Shown here: positions 1 through 12,077 of the stretch, piece after piece
Position numbering within the stretch: position 1 is the first letter of the stretch
How the letters are laid out: each line of letters begins with the position of its first letter
Assembly (NCBI GenBank): GCA_026874595.1
Contig: CM049308.1
Span: forward strand, 45,765,327-45,829,326
DNA from: Sipunculus nudus
Taxonomy: Eukaryota; Annelida; Sipuncula; Golfingiida; Sipunculidae
Direction: 5' to 3'
Length of the DNA: 64,000 nt
Made by a program: the position numbers and the translations under genes
Notes under the pieces: generated by a model
Seen by the model: the letters and a program-made list of their open reading frames with translations, nothing else
What the model was told of the DNA's origin: nothing
Database searches by the model: none

Positions 1-470
1 AAAACGTTTTTAGGTTTTTTGGTGACCGTGACCTTGAACTTTGACGGATCATGACCAAAAACAATAGGCACCGAGGGTTATCAATTTTATACTTTTTTAT
101 TAACCTCAGAGCAATTGCTTGAAAATTGTGGCCTGTAGAGCGTACACAAACAAACAAACAGACAAACTAGATGACCATAGTTCAAGAACTTGCCGGAACT
201 ATAAATAAGAAAGTCAAACCAACAGACAACTAGCAGCAGACAGGCAGGGAACATTTGGAACTGGTCAATTGAATAGCCCCTATTGTTGGGGAAAAAGATG
301 CATATCTTCATTTGTTATGTTGATTTTCAAAAGTCACAGACAAGTCACAGATGAGTAGACAGACAAAGAGACAGAGAGACGGGAAAAAAACTCAAGTGAA
401 GGTCATGTACTCATGCCATAGAGAATTGAAAGCATGAATAAAATAAGCCACAGTCTATTCGAATAAATCT
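1..470 (+). repeat. Fam C 3' segment with a decayed Fam C 5' end
   Basis: It matches 13195-13600 and 20158-20460. It carries the phrase TGACCTTGA at 29-37 and an (ACAA)n/(CAGA)n tract at about 146-165. A degraded Fam C head (CTAG instead of CAAG, then ATGACC..) starts at 167. The segment is cut by the window start. No coding potential is supported. Confidence 0.6.
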
Positions 471-2000
471 CCATATTTTGAATTTCAAGAATTGTAACCT
501 ATATTAGGTCACCATGGTAATGGAAGAATATGACAGAGTCATAATGAGGATAAACGCATTAAATCTAGTTCCACATGCTGCAATCAATGTTGTGACACTG
601 TCTATAGTGTTGGAGATCTGGCACAATTATGATTGCTGCAGCGCCATCTGGCGGCTATTTTCTAAAAGGAAAAAAAATAAGTTTCGAGATATTTTATTTT
701 TATTATATATATTTGATGTTAAATTAAAATTTAACTCCTGCCCCCAACTGCTAAACCAGGATCCGCCCATATTTTGACACACCATACTACTAAATCGGGG
801 ATCCGTCCTGGTTTGAAAGATTTGCCAGTGGTTCCTGGCAACACAAGTGGCCGCACAAGGGGACACAATAAAAATCACAGGTGTGTTCCCTTCACATTTA
901 GCGGCTTTTGTCCATTATTCAATGCTGATTTGTCAGATTCATGGACGACTGCGCACGCCAACTTGCAACTGTAATAGCCTTGCCTGCACTTACCGGTCAA
1001 CCCTGAAGCCACTTGTGCTCACGGCAATTGGATGTTTCTTCATCATTTGATAAGGCGAGATTTGATGAGAATTCCAATATAATCACATAATGTAACTGAG
1101 AGTGTCAGACAAGGCATTTCTTTGAATGGTTCCATGTCCTTGTTTGACAATAAATGGTGCCAGATATGTATTTATGTCACTTGAAACTAGTCAAAGAATT
1201 CTCAAACATTAGAAAAATAGAATATCTAGCATTAAAATGACCAAGATACAGACATTTGTTCGAAATCTCGAATATTCTCGTTAGGCGGGAGATAATGCGA
1301 GATTTGTTGAGATTTGCGGTTTTATATGGTTGAGCTATTGAATTTCTACAAAATGCTGAAAACTTCTCCTCTTTAGCCAAAAAGGTGATCAAGTTTTAAG
1401 CATTTCTGTGAAATCTCGTAATTTCTCGTTGAGCAATAAACCGAGCAAGATTTGATGAGATTTGCAATTGAATGACTTAGAATCAAGGGGAAGCAGCCTT
1501 ATGCAAAAAAACTAGACCCTTGAAACATAAAAATTAACCGAGATAGAAGCCAAAAACTGCCTATTTTCAGATCATCATGTTTTACCCCAAAATTTGGTAA
1601 CCATGGTAATGGCAGCACAAAGCTACATTTGGGAGGAATAAGCAAATGATCCTAGTTTAAGATACAACAATAAAAATTGTGCCATGTTTAAATTTTGTTT
1701 AGATATTGCAGAAAAAATTATATGTTACAGTGGTTCATGTACCACACCCCCTGGTGGCTTTTTTCAAAAAGTGAAAAAAAAGTTCGAGATATTACAGATT
1801 AACACAAAATATATCACTTTCAAAGTCAATGTTTAGAAATTGCAACCTCCAGGTCATATTTACTGAAATGTCGAAAGATCTCGTTTGACAAGAAATGTTG
1901 CGAGATTCCATGAGATTTTTAATTGTATGATAAATAACTCATTAAATACTACCTATTGCAAAAAAACAGAGGTCTCTGAATGAACTCTTGATCTATTGCC
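471..2000 (+). repeat. Fam C body ('GAGAT' repeat), copy 1
   Basis: It is homologous to 12078-13030, 17121-18260, 20471-21900, 23437-23894 and 31702-33090. It is built from degenerate ~148-bp monomers marked by CTCGTTTGACGAG..GTGCGAGAT. It contains an X-box-like palindrome around 1596-1610 and a CTCF-like core CCACACCCCCTGGTGGC at 1742-1758. Frames are full of stops between copies, so the short ORFs are incidental. Confidence 0.7.
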
Positions 2001-2692
2001 AAATCTGAAACAGTTGGCAGTTTCTTAACCTATGTAAATATACAGACACAATCTTGGCCTGTTGGCAAATCTGTTTACACATACTGAAAGACTTTGGCTT
2101 AACTGCTTTTTTTTCAAGCTGAAATATTCATAAACTTTTTATCAAAATATCTCGAATGATAAAAGATGCAGTCCTTTTATTGTTAAAGGTCCAATAATTC
2201 TTCCAAAAATCATTCAAGTAAACAAAGGCCACCTAAGAATAATTTTTGTGCCATGTAACAGAAGTTATAATTGAAACAATAATTTTTTAGAAGAACAGTT
2301 TTGCAGTCCTCAGTTTGAGTTAGACATAATAATGGCCATAAGACCAACTTAAGTTTTCTGATATGATTGAAAGAACCATGTCCTACAATAATTCTTTTGA
2401 AAAATTGAACGATTCAACTTGACAGTTTCATCATAAACATTTTAAGCTGAAAGAGGCTAAAATTATGAGGTTTTTGCTCATAAAAAACAGGTCAATGTAG
2501 GTGGCACATCAAAATCTGCAACTTCAAATATGAGTCATGTGACCAACATTTGCAAAATACTTGGTAATGCTAGCTTCTATCATTTCTGAGATAACTATGT
2601 CAGTATGCTTACTTGGCCAAATGACCGTTCAAATTCATTTAACTCCACTAAAATTCATCAAATGCAAACCATTTGAACAAACTTGAGAGTGC
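2001..2692 (+). repeat. Fam B body fragment
   Basis: It matches 33216-33930, 49930-50440 and 63390-64000, including the stretch around 'cttggcctgttgg' and 'gcagtccttttattg'. It is truncated on both sides; at 2693 the sequence switches to Fam A body. No gene is seen. Confidence 0.65.
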
Positions 2693-4962
2693 CATAAATA
2701 ATCCTCTATATGGTTCCTATGTACATGCCAGAAATTAGGTCTGTATTATATAATTTAAAAAAGTTATGGTCACAAACATAATGCATTTTGTAAATAATCA
2801 GGAAAGAAATTCGATCACTTAACACAAAACTTGTTACAGCTAAGCACTTTTTTTCCAGCAATATTACTTTTATTAATCAAAATTAAATTGTATACCCAAA
2901 ATAAGATCAAAATCTTTTAAATTTTTAAAAAAAATTAGCAAAAATAAAAAATTGGTACCTTAAATTTTGCCCAACTTTGACCATGGCACGTTTTTTCCTG
3001 TAACTGCAGTGGATTTAATTTTCCAAGCATGTTTTTGTCAGCATTTCAACTGTTAACACCAAAATTTTGAAACCAGTTGATCAAAAACTGTAGATTCTAT
3101 TCAAGTTTTCAAGCACCATGTCACATATTGTTTACATCAAGCTAGTGTTATGCAGTTTGCTAGAGCTCAGCTCCAGAGCTTCAGCTCTAAGTTCCTTAAC
3201 TTTGGCATACAGTTAGATGTCTCCAAAATCCCCTACCATGCCAAGAATTTGGTCACTAGGGCTTAATTCCTTCGAGATATTAATGAAAAACTTCATTTTT
3301 CCATTAAAAACCCATTGTTACACTTTAAGACTGCCTAATATCAAAACCACTTATCTGACTTTGATCATATATAATATACATATTTTTCTATACATTCGCT
3401 ATGCACATGCCAGAAATGATGTCAGTATTGCATATTTTTTTTAAGTTATGGGCCCAAACATAATGCACTTTTTATAAAATTAAGAAATATATTTACTCAC
3501 CTAAGATGAGAATTGCTGAAGCTGGAGACTTTTTTTTCAGGAATATAACTTTATTTAATCAAGATTCAATTGTTTACCCAAAATTAGATCTGAATTTTGC
3601 AAATTTTTCAAGTTATTAGCATAAATAAAAAATAAATACCTTAAATTTTGTCCAACTTTGGCAATGGCACGTTTTCTCCCTGTAAGCACTGTTGATTTAA
3701 TTTTCACAGCATATATACATAAGGATTTAATCTTTTAAAATCTGAAATTGCAAAGGAATTGATTGAAAAGAGTAGCTTTTATTCAAGTTTTCATACACCA
3801 TGTCAAGTGTTGTTTACATCTAGCCCACCTAGTAGTACAGCCTTCACTTGCATTATGTAACCCACCCCAGGCAGCTTGCCTTGGCTCAGCTTGGCCACTA
3901 CTAGCAGGCTTCCCCTCTGCCATGCACCCCCCCCCCCCACCCCAGATGGTGCATTAACTAGATGAATGTTATAATTTTCTGTATTTCATTTTATTCTTGG
4001 CTGAGCAATGCTACATTTTAGATTTTGTATTTACCACCAGGGTTTCAATGATTAAAGTGCACATTTAATTGTGTCCACAAAGTGGTGTATTGCTTTGAAA
4101 GTGTGGATATTCATCAGATAAGTAACTCCTTACTTGAGAAGAGTAAAAACTTCACCAGGTGTGAAATTGACTATTAATTCCAGTAATAAATTATAGCTTA
4201 GATTGTAATTAGCATAATGATATTGTTTGTCCCTCATTTAACCAACAGTGTATACTTTATTTGAAAAGATGTTTTTATTTTACCAAATTTACTGAATCTT
4301 TTATTTTATTTCGGTGAATAAGATTAAGCATGTACTGAAAACTCCAATGTACAAAACTTTTTAATAGTGATTCAAGGAATAATCTTGTAGATGCCATGTT
4401 GTGGCATTATTTTCTTTTAAATTCAGTTTAAACATTTGTGATTTAAAAATAATAAAAATATATGTGTATGCATAATATGACCCAATATGAGCTACACTCT
4501 GGTTATAAATGATTGCAACTAAGGATTCTGATATTTTAACTTATATTTTCAGTGTTTTTTAATACAAATTTATAAAACCTGTAAAAAAATTAATCAGATA
4601 AAAACTATTTTATTGGAAAAAGTGGATACGCTTAAATAATAGGCTCATATATAAACTTAAATGCATTATTCCCTTGAAAGTGAAATAAAGGTATTAGTCC
4701 ATTCTGTCCACTGGCCTGTCCATCTGTAAATTTTTCATATGCATCACAGTATTTCAAAACTTTTACTGTTTTTCTTCATGACAGTCTTGTCAGAGTATTA
4801 GTTTGCAATCATATATTTAGAATTTTACTTTAACCAAGTAGGAGGGCCTCTTTCCTCTTAGCTTCTCATATACTTATATAAATGAAAAACATTAAAATAG
4901 GATATTTTGCATTTGCAAAAATTTCAATCTTAAGCTGAGCGCCGTGACCCATGGGTCCCTTA
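2693..4962 (-). mobile_element. Fam A Helitron-like element, minus orientation, 3' end lost
   Basis: The body is shared with 8344-10121 and, inverted, with 29425-31701 and 47040-49332. The element's 5' end lies on the right: GCTGAGC, then palindrome GACCCATGGGTC, then CTTA at 4959-4962, where other copies have CTTG. It interrupts the CpG-rich cassette at a T-rich site. The left part is replaced by a Fam B fragment, so the 3' hairpin is missing. Confidence 0.7.
3927..3938 (-). repeat. Homopolymer G run on the element sense strand (C12 on plus)
   Basis: Twelve C residues lie inside a minus-oriented Fam A copy. The homologous position in the 8050-10121 copy has 15 C (9183-9197). Confidence 0.9.
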
Positions 4963-5224
4963 TTTAAGCTACAGACACATGGTTTGCAGTGCTGGATAGC
5001 GTCTGACACTTGCAGTCACATTCAGGGGTCATATTGTAAGTCTCATCAAATCTCCAGCCGTTTTTCACCAATCCACAAAGACACGTGCCATCGCCGCAAG
5101 TGACGGCAGGGTCCTTACAGTGGGTGGCCGGCGTGTGCAGCAGTCCGTGACGGCCTTTCCAGGCCCTATCTATTATCATACATGTTGGAGGCACAGTCCA
5201 AACTTTATTGCTTGCCAGAAATCT
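4963..5224 (-). repeat. CpG-rich Fam C cassette, inverted copy
   Basis: It is the reverse complement of 23175-23436 and 32529-32790. It is noticeably GC-richer than its surroundings. A 76-codon frame stays open here and in the 32.5 kb copy, but most differences between copies are CpG to TpG/CpA type and change amino acids. That fits methylation decay of a repeat rather than a selected protein. Confidence 0.7.
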
Positions 5225-5946
5225 TCAATTTTTACGTATGTTTGTTGCTTCATCTTATATTTACACTAATATCTTGAAACATACTTTTCATTTTCCAGAT
5301 ATGGCTGCTACGGGGCGCTGCACTGGAACTTCCCAAAAAAATGATTTTTGGGCCATATCTAAAAAATTATTACAGAAATTACAGAAACTATAGCTTATTT
5401 TCTTCCTCTGGGTCTTCTTCATGATCTGAGTAAGTCGTCTGGTCTCAGCTTTGTGTCACTTTGTCAGTATGTCTGTTTGTTTGTCAGTTATCCTCAAATT
5501 CGCCTGCTTGCTGGTTCTTGCATCTCACATATAGCAATCAACAAGCCAGATACTTGGAGGAATCCTTTTGAAACTATTACATCTTGTGTTATACACTAAT
5601 ATCACGAAACGCAAGTGTCTTCTTCAGGATATGTCCACTAGAGGGCCAGCAGTTGAACTTTCCCGATATATAATTATTTGGCCATATCTCCAGACCTGGA
5701 AACCTCAATTACGTAAACTATAGCTTATTTTCTTCCTCCGAGTCTTCTCCATAACCTGGTTAAGTCATATTGTCTCCATCTTGTGTCCCTTTGTCAGTAT
5801 GACTGTTTGTTTGTCAGTTGTCCTCAAATTCGCCTGCTTGTTGGTTCTTGCGTCTCACTAATAGCATTCTACAGTCCACAGATTTGAAAGAATCTTTTTT
5901 AAACTATTACATTTTATGTCTTACAGCGATATCTTGAAACAGATTA
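5225..5946. repeat. Arm of an inverted segmental duplication
   Basis: It is the reverse complement of roughly 22443-23170. It includes two internal ~370-bp direct units sharing 'cgcctgcttgytggttcttg' and 'tgtttgtttgtcagt'. Adjacent to it are the Fam B 3' end on one side and the CpG-rich cassette on the other, in the same order (inverted) as at 22-23.4 kb. Confidence 0.65.
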
Positions 5947-8049
5947 TTAGCGTACCTGCGAGCTTATGCGATGGTACAGCGTCGTCCGTCGTCGCCATCT
6001 ATACGTTAACCATAGTTATCTCAAAAATGGCAGAAGCTAACATCACCAATTTTTTGCAAATAAACAGGCATCTGAAAAACTCTATCGAATTTTGTTTATT
6101 TTTTGGCTATCCACATTTACTGAGATTTTATCGGGAAAAAGCTTTTAAAACCTTTAAAAATCTTCTTCTCTGAAGCTGTCCAGCCAAATTGTCCAAAATT
6201 TCACAGAAATGATCCTTGGAACAATCTCTTTCAAGTTTGTTTGAATGGTTCTAGTTCGGAGATTTTTGGCTGAGAACACAGGAGGTTGAACTTAGTCATC
6301 TGTACAAAAAAGCACACTAAAATTAAAATCTCAGAAACAGCTAGAGCTATAATCACCAAATTTTATACCAATGTTTGTCACTTATGTCATATCTAATTTT
6401 GAGGTATTGGTGGCGCCACCTACATTGATATGTTTTTTACAAGCGAAAATGTAATTTTAAACTCTTCTAGCTTATACACTGATTTATGATGAAACTGTTA
6501 AGCTGATTGGTTTTAAACTTTACAAGAATTATTCTATGGTAGGGTTCTGCCAGTTTATAAGAATAGATTGGGTAAATACAGTTTAAAAAAAAACATTGTA
6601 GCCACTTGAAAAAGGCTTTCTGTATTTGAAAACAGATTTGAGTTTCAGCCACCAAGTCAAGAGGTCACACAGTACAAACAGGTGGGGTCCAGACATCACC
6701 ATGGCAACTGACCTGGCGCTGGGGGAGTGTCTAGACACAACGTCTAGACACAATGTTTAGATGCAGAATTCCGAGATTATTGGAACTATATCTTTCAACT
6801 GTTTGAAAAAACTTGGTTTGCATTTTAATAGAATTGGGTTTATCATCAGGTCACATGTGAACTGCTGCGCCCTCATTTTTGATTGATCTCTGACCTTTCC
6901 TTGGTGCCAAGCGTCCATTTGTGCGTCTGTTTCCACACATAAACCCCCATATCTCGGGAACCGTTTGAAAGATCAGGCTAAAAATTTTGCACAAACGTAG
7001 CCCTTTGAGCTGAAATTTTGCAGGTTTATACATCCTGGACAGCTTGCTCGATTTTATGACAGGTGGCGCCACCTACATTCATATTTACTCTACAGACATC
7101 CAAGCTCATATCTCGGGAACCTTCAGATTGGGCCAAAAATTTGCATGTGTATAGATCTCACATAGCTCTTCATCATAGGCAAAACTGGTGGTGCCACCTG
7201 CGACCATTTTTGCACAACTTCCATCTGTTTGTCTGCCTTGGGATAAAATCACTCATATCTCAGCAGTGGTTTGACTTATCCACTTAAAATATTGCAGGTT
7301 TTAACATCCTGGACAGGTTTCTCGATTTTATGACAGGTGGCGCCACCTACATTCATGTTTACTCTGCGGACATCCAAGCTCATATCTCAGGAACCATTTG
7401 ACCGATTGGCCCAAAATTTTGCATGTGTATAGATCTCACATAGCTCTTTAGGCAAAAATGGTGGTGCCACCTGCAACCATTTTTGCACAGCACCCATCTG
7501 TTCATCCGTTTTGGGATAAAATCACTCATATCTCAGAAGTGGTTTGACTTATCCACCGTAAATTTATCAGGTTTATACACTCTGGACAGCTTTCTCGATT
7601 TTATGACAGGTGGCGCCACCTATATTCACGTTTACTCTGCAGACATCCAAGCTCATATCTCGGGAACCGTTTGACCGATTGGGCCAAAATTTTGCTTGTT
7701 TATAGATCTCACATAGCTCTACATCATAAGCAAAACTGGTGGCGCCATCTGCAACCACTTATGAACACCATCCATCTGTTCATCTGCCTTGGGATAAAAT
7801 CACTCGTATCTCAGCTTTGGTTTGACTTATCCACCGTAAATTTATCAGGTTTATGATAATTATGGACAATTTTCTCTATTTTATGAGAGGTGGCACCACC
7901 TACATTCACGTTTACGCTGCAGACATCCATGCTAATATGCAACACACCTCACTCTATTCCCCTTGCCACTTAATCCATGCTTCACTTCACCCGTCCCACT
8001 CTTATTTCTGGGGATACACATAGTCGCTTGTCGACTGCTCATATTCTAG
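5947..8049 (-). mobile_element. Fam B Helitron-like element, minus orientation, cut by Fam A
   Basis: The 3' end is on the left: TTAGCG at 5947, then a GCGTCGTCCGTCGTC tract. It continues through a Fam B body (6000-6840) and a palindromic tandem array. At 8050 a Fam A element interrupts it at a point corresponding to 41779/41780 of the complete copy 41608-44345 (inverted). The short ORFs within it are repeat frames. Confidence 0.75.
6850..7930. repeat. ~273-bp tandem array with GGTGGCGCCACC palindromes
   Basis: Exact 12-bp palindromes lie at 7062-7073, 7336-7347 and 7609-7620 (spacing 274 and 273). A degenerate version of the palindrome (GGTGGTGCCACC or similar) lies about halfway between each pair. 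The unit is therefore a dimer of ~136-bp monomers. Both monomers share CTCATATCTC followed by TTTGAC. Confidence 0.85.
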
Positions 8050-10121
8050 TTAGCTCAGCTGACTATAAGTCATCTGAGCTATAGTTGTGGTCCATTGTCC
8101 GTCATCCGTCCGTCTGTCCGTCCGTCCGTCCGTCCGTAGATGTGGCACGTTTTGAAACCGCAAGACCTAGGAATCCAAAATTCAGCATAGTTTTAGATGT
8201 CCCCAAGATCTCCTACCAAGCCGAAAACTGGGTCTTTGCGACTTCATTCCTTTGAGAAATTAAGGAAAAACCTCAATTTTTTATTAAAAACCTATTTTCA
8301 CACTTCAGGACTGCCTAATATCAAAACCACTCATCTGTTTTTCCTCATATTTCCTACAAATAATCCTCTATATAATTCCTATGTACATGCCAGAAACTAG
8401 GTCTGTATTTTATAATTTAAAAAAGTTATGGGCCCAAACATAATGCATTTTGTAAATAATCAGGAAAGAAATTTTATCACTTAACACAAAACTTGTTAAA
8501 GCTAAGCACTTTTTTTCCAGTAATATTACTTTTATTAATCAAAATTAAATTGTATACAAAATCTTTTAAATTTTTAAAATATTAGCAAAAAAAAAAATTG
8601 GTACCTTAAATTTTGCCCAACTTTGACCATGGCACGTTTTTTCCTGTCAGTACTGTGGATTTAATTTTCAAAGCATGTTTTTTTTAGCATTTTGTCTGTT
8701 ATGGGCCCAAACATAATGCACTTTTTTAAAAATCAAGAAATATATTTACTCACCTAAGATGAGAATTGCTGAAGCTGGAGACTTTTTGTCAGGAAAATAA
8801 CTTTATTTAATCAAGATTCGATTGTTTACCCAAAATTAGATCTGAATTTTGCAAATTTTTCAAGTTATTAGCTTAAATAAAAAATCAGTACCCTAAATTT
8901 TGTCCAACTTTGGCAATGGCATGTTTTTTTCTGTAAGCACTGTTGATTTATTTTTAACAGCATATATACATAAGGATTTGATCTTTTAAAATCTGAAATT
9001 TCAAAGGAATTGATTGAAAAGAGTAGCTTTTATTCAAGTTTTCTTACACCATGTCAAGTGTTGTTTACATCTAGCCCACCTAGTAGTACAGCCTTCACTT
9101 GCATTATGTAACCCACCCCAGGCAGCTTGTCTTGGCTCAGCTGGGCCACTACTAGCAGGCTTCCCCTCTGCCCTGCACACCTCCCCCCCCCCCCCCCTAG
9201 ATGATGCATTAACTAGATGAATGTTATAATTTTCTGTATTTCATTTTATTCTTGGCTATGCTACATTTTAGATTTTGTATTTACCACCAGGGTTACAATG
9301 ATTAAAGTGCACATTTAATTGTGTCTACAAAGTGGTGTATTGCTATGAAAGTGTGGATGTTCATCAGACAAGTAATTCCTTCCTTGAAAAGAGTAAAAAC
9401 TTCACCAGGTGTGAAATTGACTATTAATTCCAGGAATAAATTAAAGCTTAGATTATAATTAGCGTTATGATATTGTTTGTCCCTCATTCAACAATCAGTG
9501 TGTATACTTTATTTGAAAAGATGTTTTTATTTTACCAAATTTACAGAATCTTATTTTATTTTGGTGAATAAGATTAAGCATGTACTGAAAACTCAAATGT
9601 GCAAAACTTTTTAATAGTGATTCAAGGAATATTCTTGTAGATGCCATGTTGTTGCATTATTTTCTTTTAAATTCAGTTTAAACATTTATGATTTAAAAAT
9701 AATAAAATATATGTGTATGCATAATATGACCCAATATGAGCTACACTCTGGATATATGATGATTGCAACTTTTGCAATAATTCTAATATTTTAACTTATA
9801 GTTTCAGTTTTTTACTCTGTATATATAATGATTGCAACAATTCTAATATTTTAACTTACATATTCAGGTTTTTTTATTAAAAATTTATAAAACCTGTAAA
9901 TAAAAAAATGATTCAAATAAAAACTTCTTAATGGAAAAAGTGGATATGCTTAAAAAAATAGGATTATATATAAACTTAAATGCATTATTCCCTTGAAAGT
10001 GAAATAAAGGTATTAGTCCATTCTGTCCACTTGCCTGTCCATCTGTAAATTTTCATATGCATCACAGTATCTCAAAACTTTTACTGTTTTTTTTCATGAC
10101 AATGACAGTCTTGTCAGAGTA
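8050..10121 (-). mobile_element. Fam A element, minus orientation, 5' end replaced
   Basis: The 3' terminus is at 8050: TTAGCTCAG, a short stem-loop, then CTGAGCTA. A (CCGT)n tract follows at about 8100-8142. The body matches 2693-4800 in the same order, including the poly-C tract. At 10121 homology stops, because a CCGTA-starting element (10122 on) is inserted or joined; the Fam A 5' end is not seen. Confidence 0.75.
9183..9197 (-). repeat. Homopolymer G run on element sense strand (C15 on plus)
   Basis: It is the counterpart of the C12 run at 3927-3938 in the sister Fam A copy, and again lies on the same strand relative to the element. Confidence 0.9.
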
Positions 10122-10690
10122 CCGTAAAATCTCCACTTAAAACCGCTGTTTAATCAAGAAATTCAAAATCTTGAAATCAGGTTGATTTCCTGAAAGCACT
10201 GTGCGGTTTATACTAGAACGGTTTCCGGAAAGTCTTCCTGACAGACATCGTTTTTGGGCCGGCGAGTGGCGAATAATATTGCAACTTTCGAAGGCCGTTC
10301 TTAGCAGCAGTCTCGCATGCATGGGAGCCGTGTGTAAATGTATTATTTACGATTATTTGTTATTTATAAATTAAATATTGCTGATTAGTTCTCGTGTGAT
10401 ATATAACTTGTTATAAAATCTTAGTAATTGTCACCAAATAATACGTTTACAACAACCCTGCTGTAACACACAGCGGCCCACTTCGTAGGGCATGGTCAAG
10501 CAAAATTGAAATAAAAGCCTACTTTAAACCCATTTACGGCATTATTTAGCAATGATTATTTGTTTAAAACGTAAAATGAATAAAAAGCTGACATCGTAAA
10601 GAGTCGCACAATGGCAGACGGTCGTTTTAAAATCAAGTTTGAGTGCCGCCATGTGCTGAAACGCCCCGGTATTCTACTAAGAATATTTTG
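10122..10690 (+). mobile_element. Left part of a TA-target DNA transposon-like element
   Basis: It follows TA at 10120-10121 and begins CCGTAAAATC, with ACTTAAAAC shortly after. The complete element at 38765-41320 also begins CCGTA and has ACTTAAAA. The sister Fam A copy (at about 4797) shows uninterrupted sequence at this point. No right inverted repeat is found; the sequence changes to a Fam B fragment near 10690. No transposase domain is recognised. Confidence 0.45.
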
Positions 10691-11285
10691 AACGGCTGTG
10701 AACTGATGGGCCCTCATCTTTGGTTGACCTCTGACCTTTCCTCTCTGCCCAGCATCCATTTGTGCGTCTGTTTCCACACATAAACCCACATATCTTGGGA
10801 ACTGTTTGACCGATAAGGCTAAAGATTTTGCACAAGTGTAGCCCTTGGAAAGCTTTATAACATACACTAAAAATGGTGGCTCCACCTGCAACCATTTTTA
10901 CACAGCGTCTATCTGTTCATCTGCCTTGGGATAAAAACACTCATATCTCTGCATTAGTTGGACCTATCCACCTGAAATTTTGCATGTGTATATATCCTGG
11001 ACAGCTTTCTTGATTTTATGACAGGTGGCGCCACCTACATTTACGTTTAAGCTGCAGACATCCAAGCACATATCTCGGGAACAGTTTGACAAGTTGGGCC
11101 AAAATTTTGCATGTGGATAGATCTCCCCTAGCTCTTTATCATACGCAAAACTGGTGGTGCAACTTGCAACCATTTTTGCACAGCGTCCATCTGTTCATCT
11201 GCCTTGGGATAAAATCACTAATATCTCGGCAGTGGTATGACTTATCCACCTGATATTTTGCAGGTTTATACATCCTTGACAGTTT
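10691..11285 (-). repeat. Fam B palindromic-array fragment
   Basis: It matches 6850-7350 and 59516-60100, with GGTGGCGCCACC near 11027 and half-unit GGTGG palindromes on either side. It is truncated by a Fam A end at 11286. Confidence 0.7.
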
Positions 11286-12077
11286 TTAGCTCAGCTGACT
11301 GAAAGTCATCTGAGCTATAGCGATCACTCTTTGTCCGTCGTCCGTCTGTCCGTCTGTTAACCAGGCACAAATCGTAACCGCTGGACCTAGAACCTTGTAA
11401 CTTGGGATTCTGAGAGGTCCATAAAAAATCTGTTGTAACATCTCAAGATCAATATGTATGCCAAAAATCATGACCATCAGTGATGTAGTTAATGAGATAA
11501 TGAAGTTTTTGTATGAAATTTTTTACTATTCTGGGGGGTACTTTGGGGCCCCATAGCTCGAAAGATATGGGTAACAGAGACCTAATTTCTGGTTTCCATG
11601 GACACTTTTCATAGGTCTCTCACTGTGTCAAGAATAAAGATTCTAGGTCCAGTCTATACGATTTGTACCCTGTTAACAGATGTTCACATTTTTTAAGGTC
11701 TCAAAAATAAAGAAAAAAATTTGTAAAAAATCGAAAAATACAGGTGGCGAGGCCAGTCTGCAGGAACTGATGGAACATCTCATGATTAATATGTATGCCA
11801 AAAATCATGACCATCAGTGATGTAGTTAATGAGATATTGAAGTTTTTGTATGAAATTTTTTACTATTCTGGGGGTACTTTGGGGCCCAATAGCTCGAAGG
11901 ATATGGGTACCAGAGACCTAATTTCTGGTTTCCAAGAAGATTTTTTATCGACCTCTCAGAATGTCAAGTTACAAGATTCTAGGTCCAGTGGTTACGATTT
12001 GTCCTAGTTAATGGACAGCTGGACAGACGGACAGACAGACAGACGGACAGACGGACGACGGACAAAGAGTGATCGCT
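11286..12077. mobile_element. Fold-back Fam A derivative (two inverted 3' ends)
   Basis: The left end is a complete minus-oriented Fam A 3' terminus (TTAGCTCAGCTGACT.., then GCGATCACTCTTTGTCC). The right end at about 12005-12077 is the same sequence in plus orientation, truncated just before the hairpin (..GGACAAAGAGTGATCGCTAT). Between the arms are two direct copies of the ~337-bp Fam A unit. The arms could pair over about 70 bp. Confidence 0.65.

Noticed and set aside
6851-7856. Series of related 60-74 codon ORFs
   Set aside because: These are frames of the ~273-bp palindromic array (273 is a multiple of three, so frames persist by chance).
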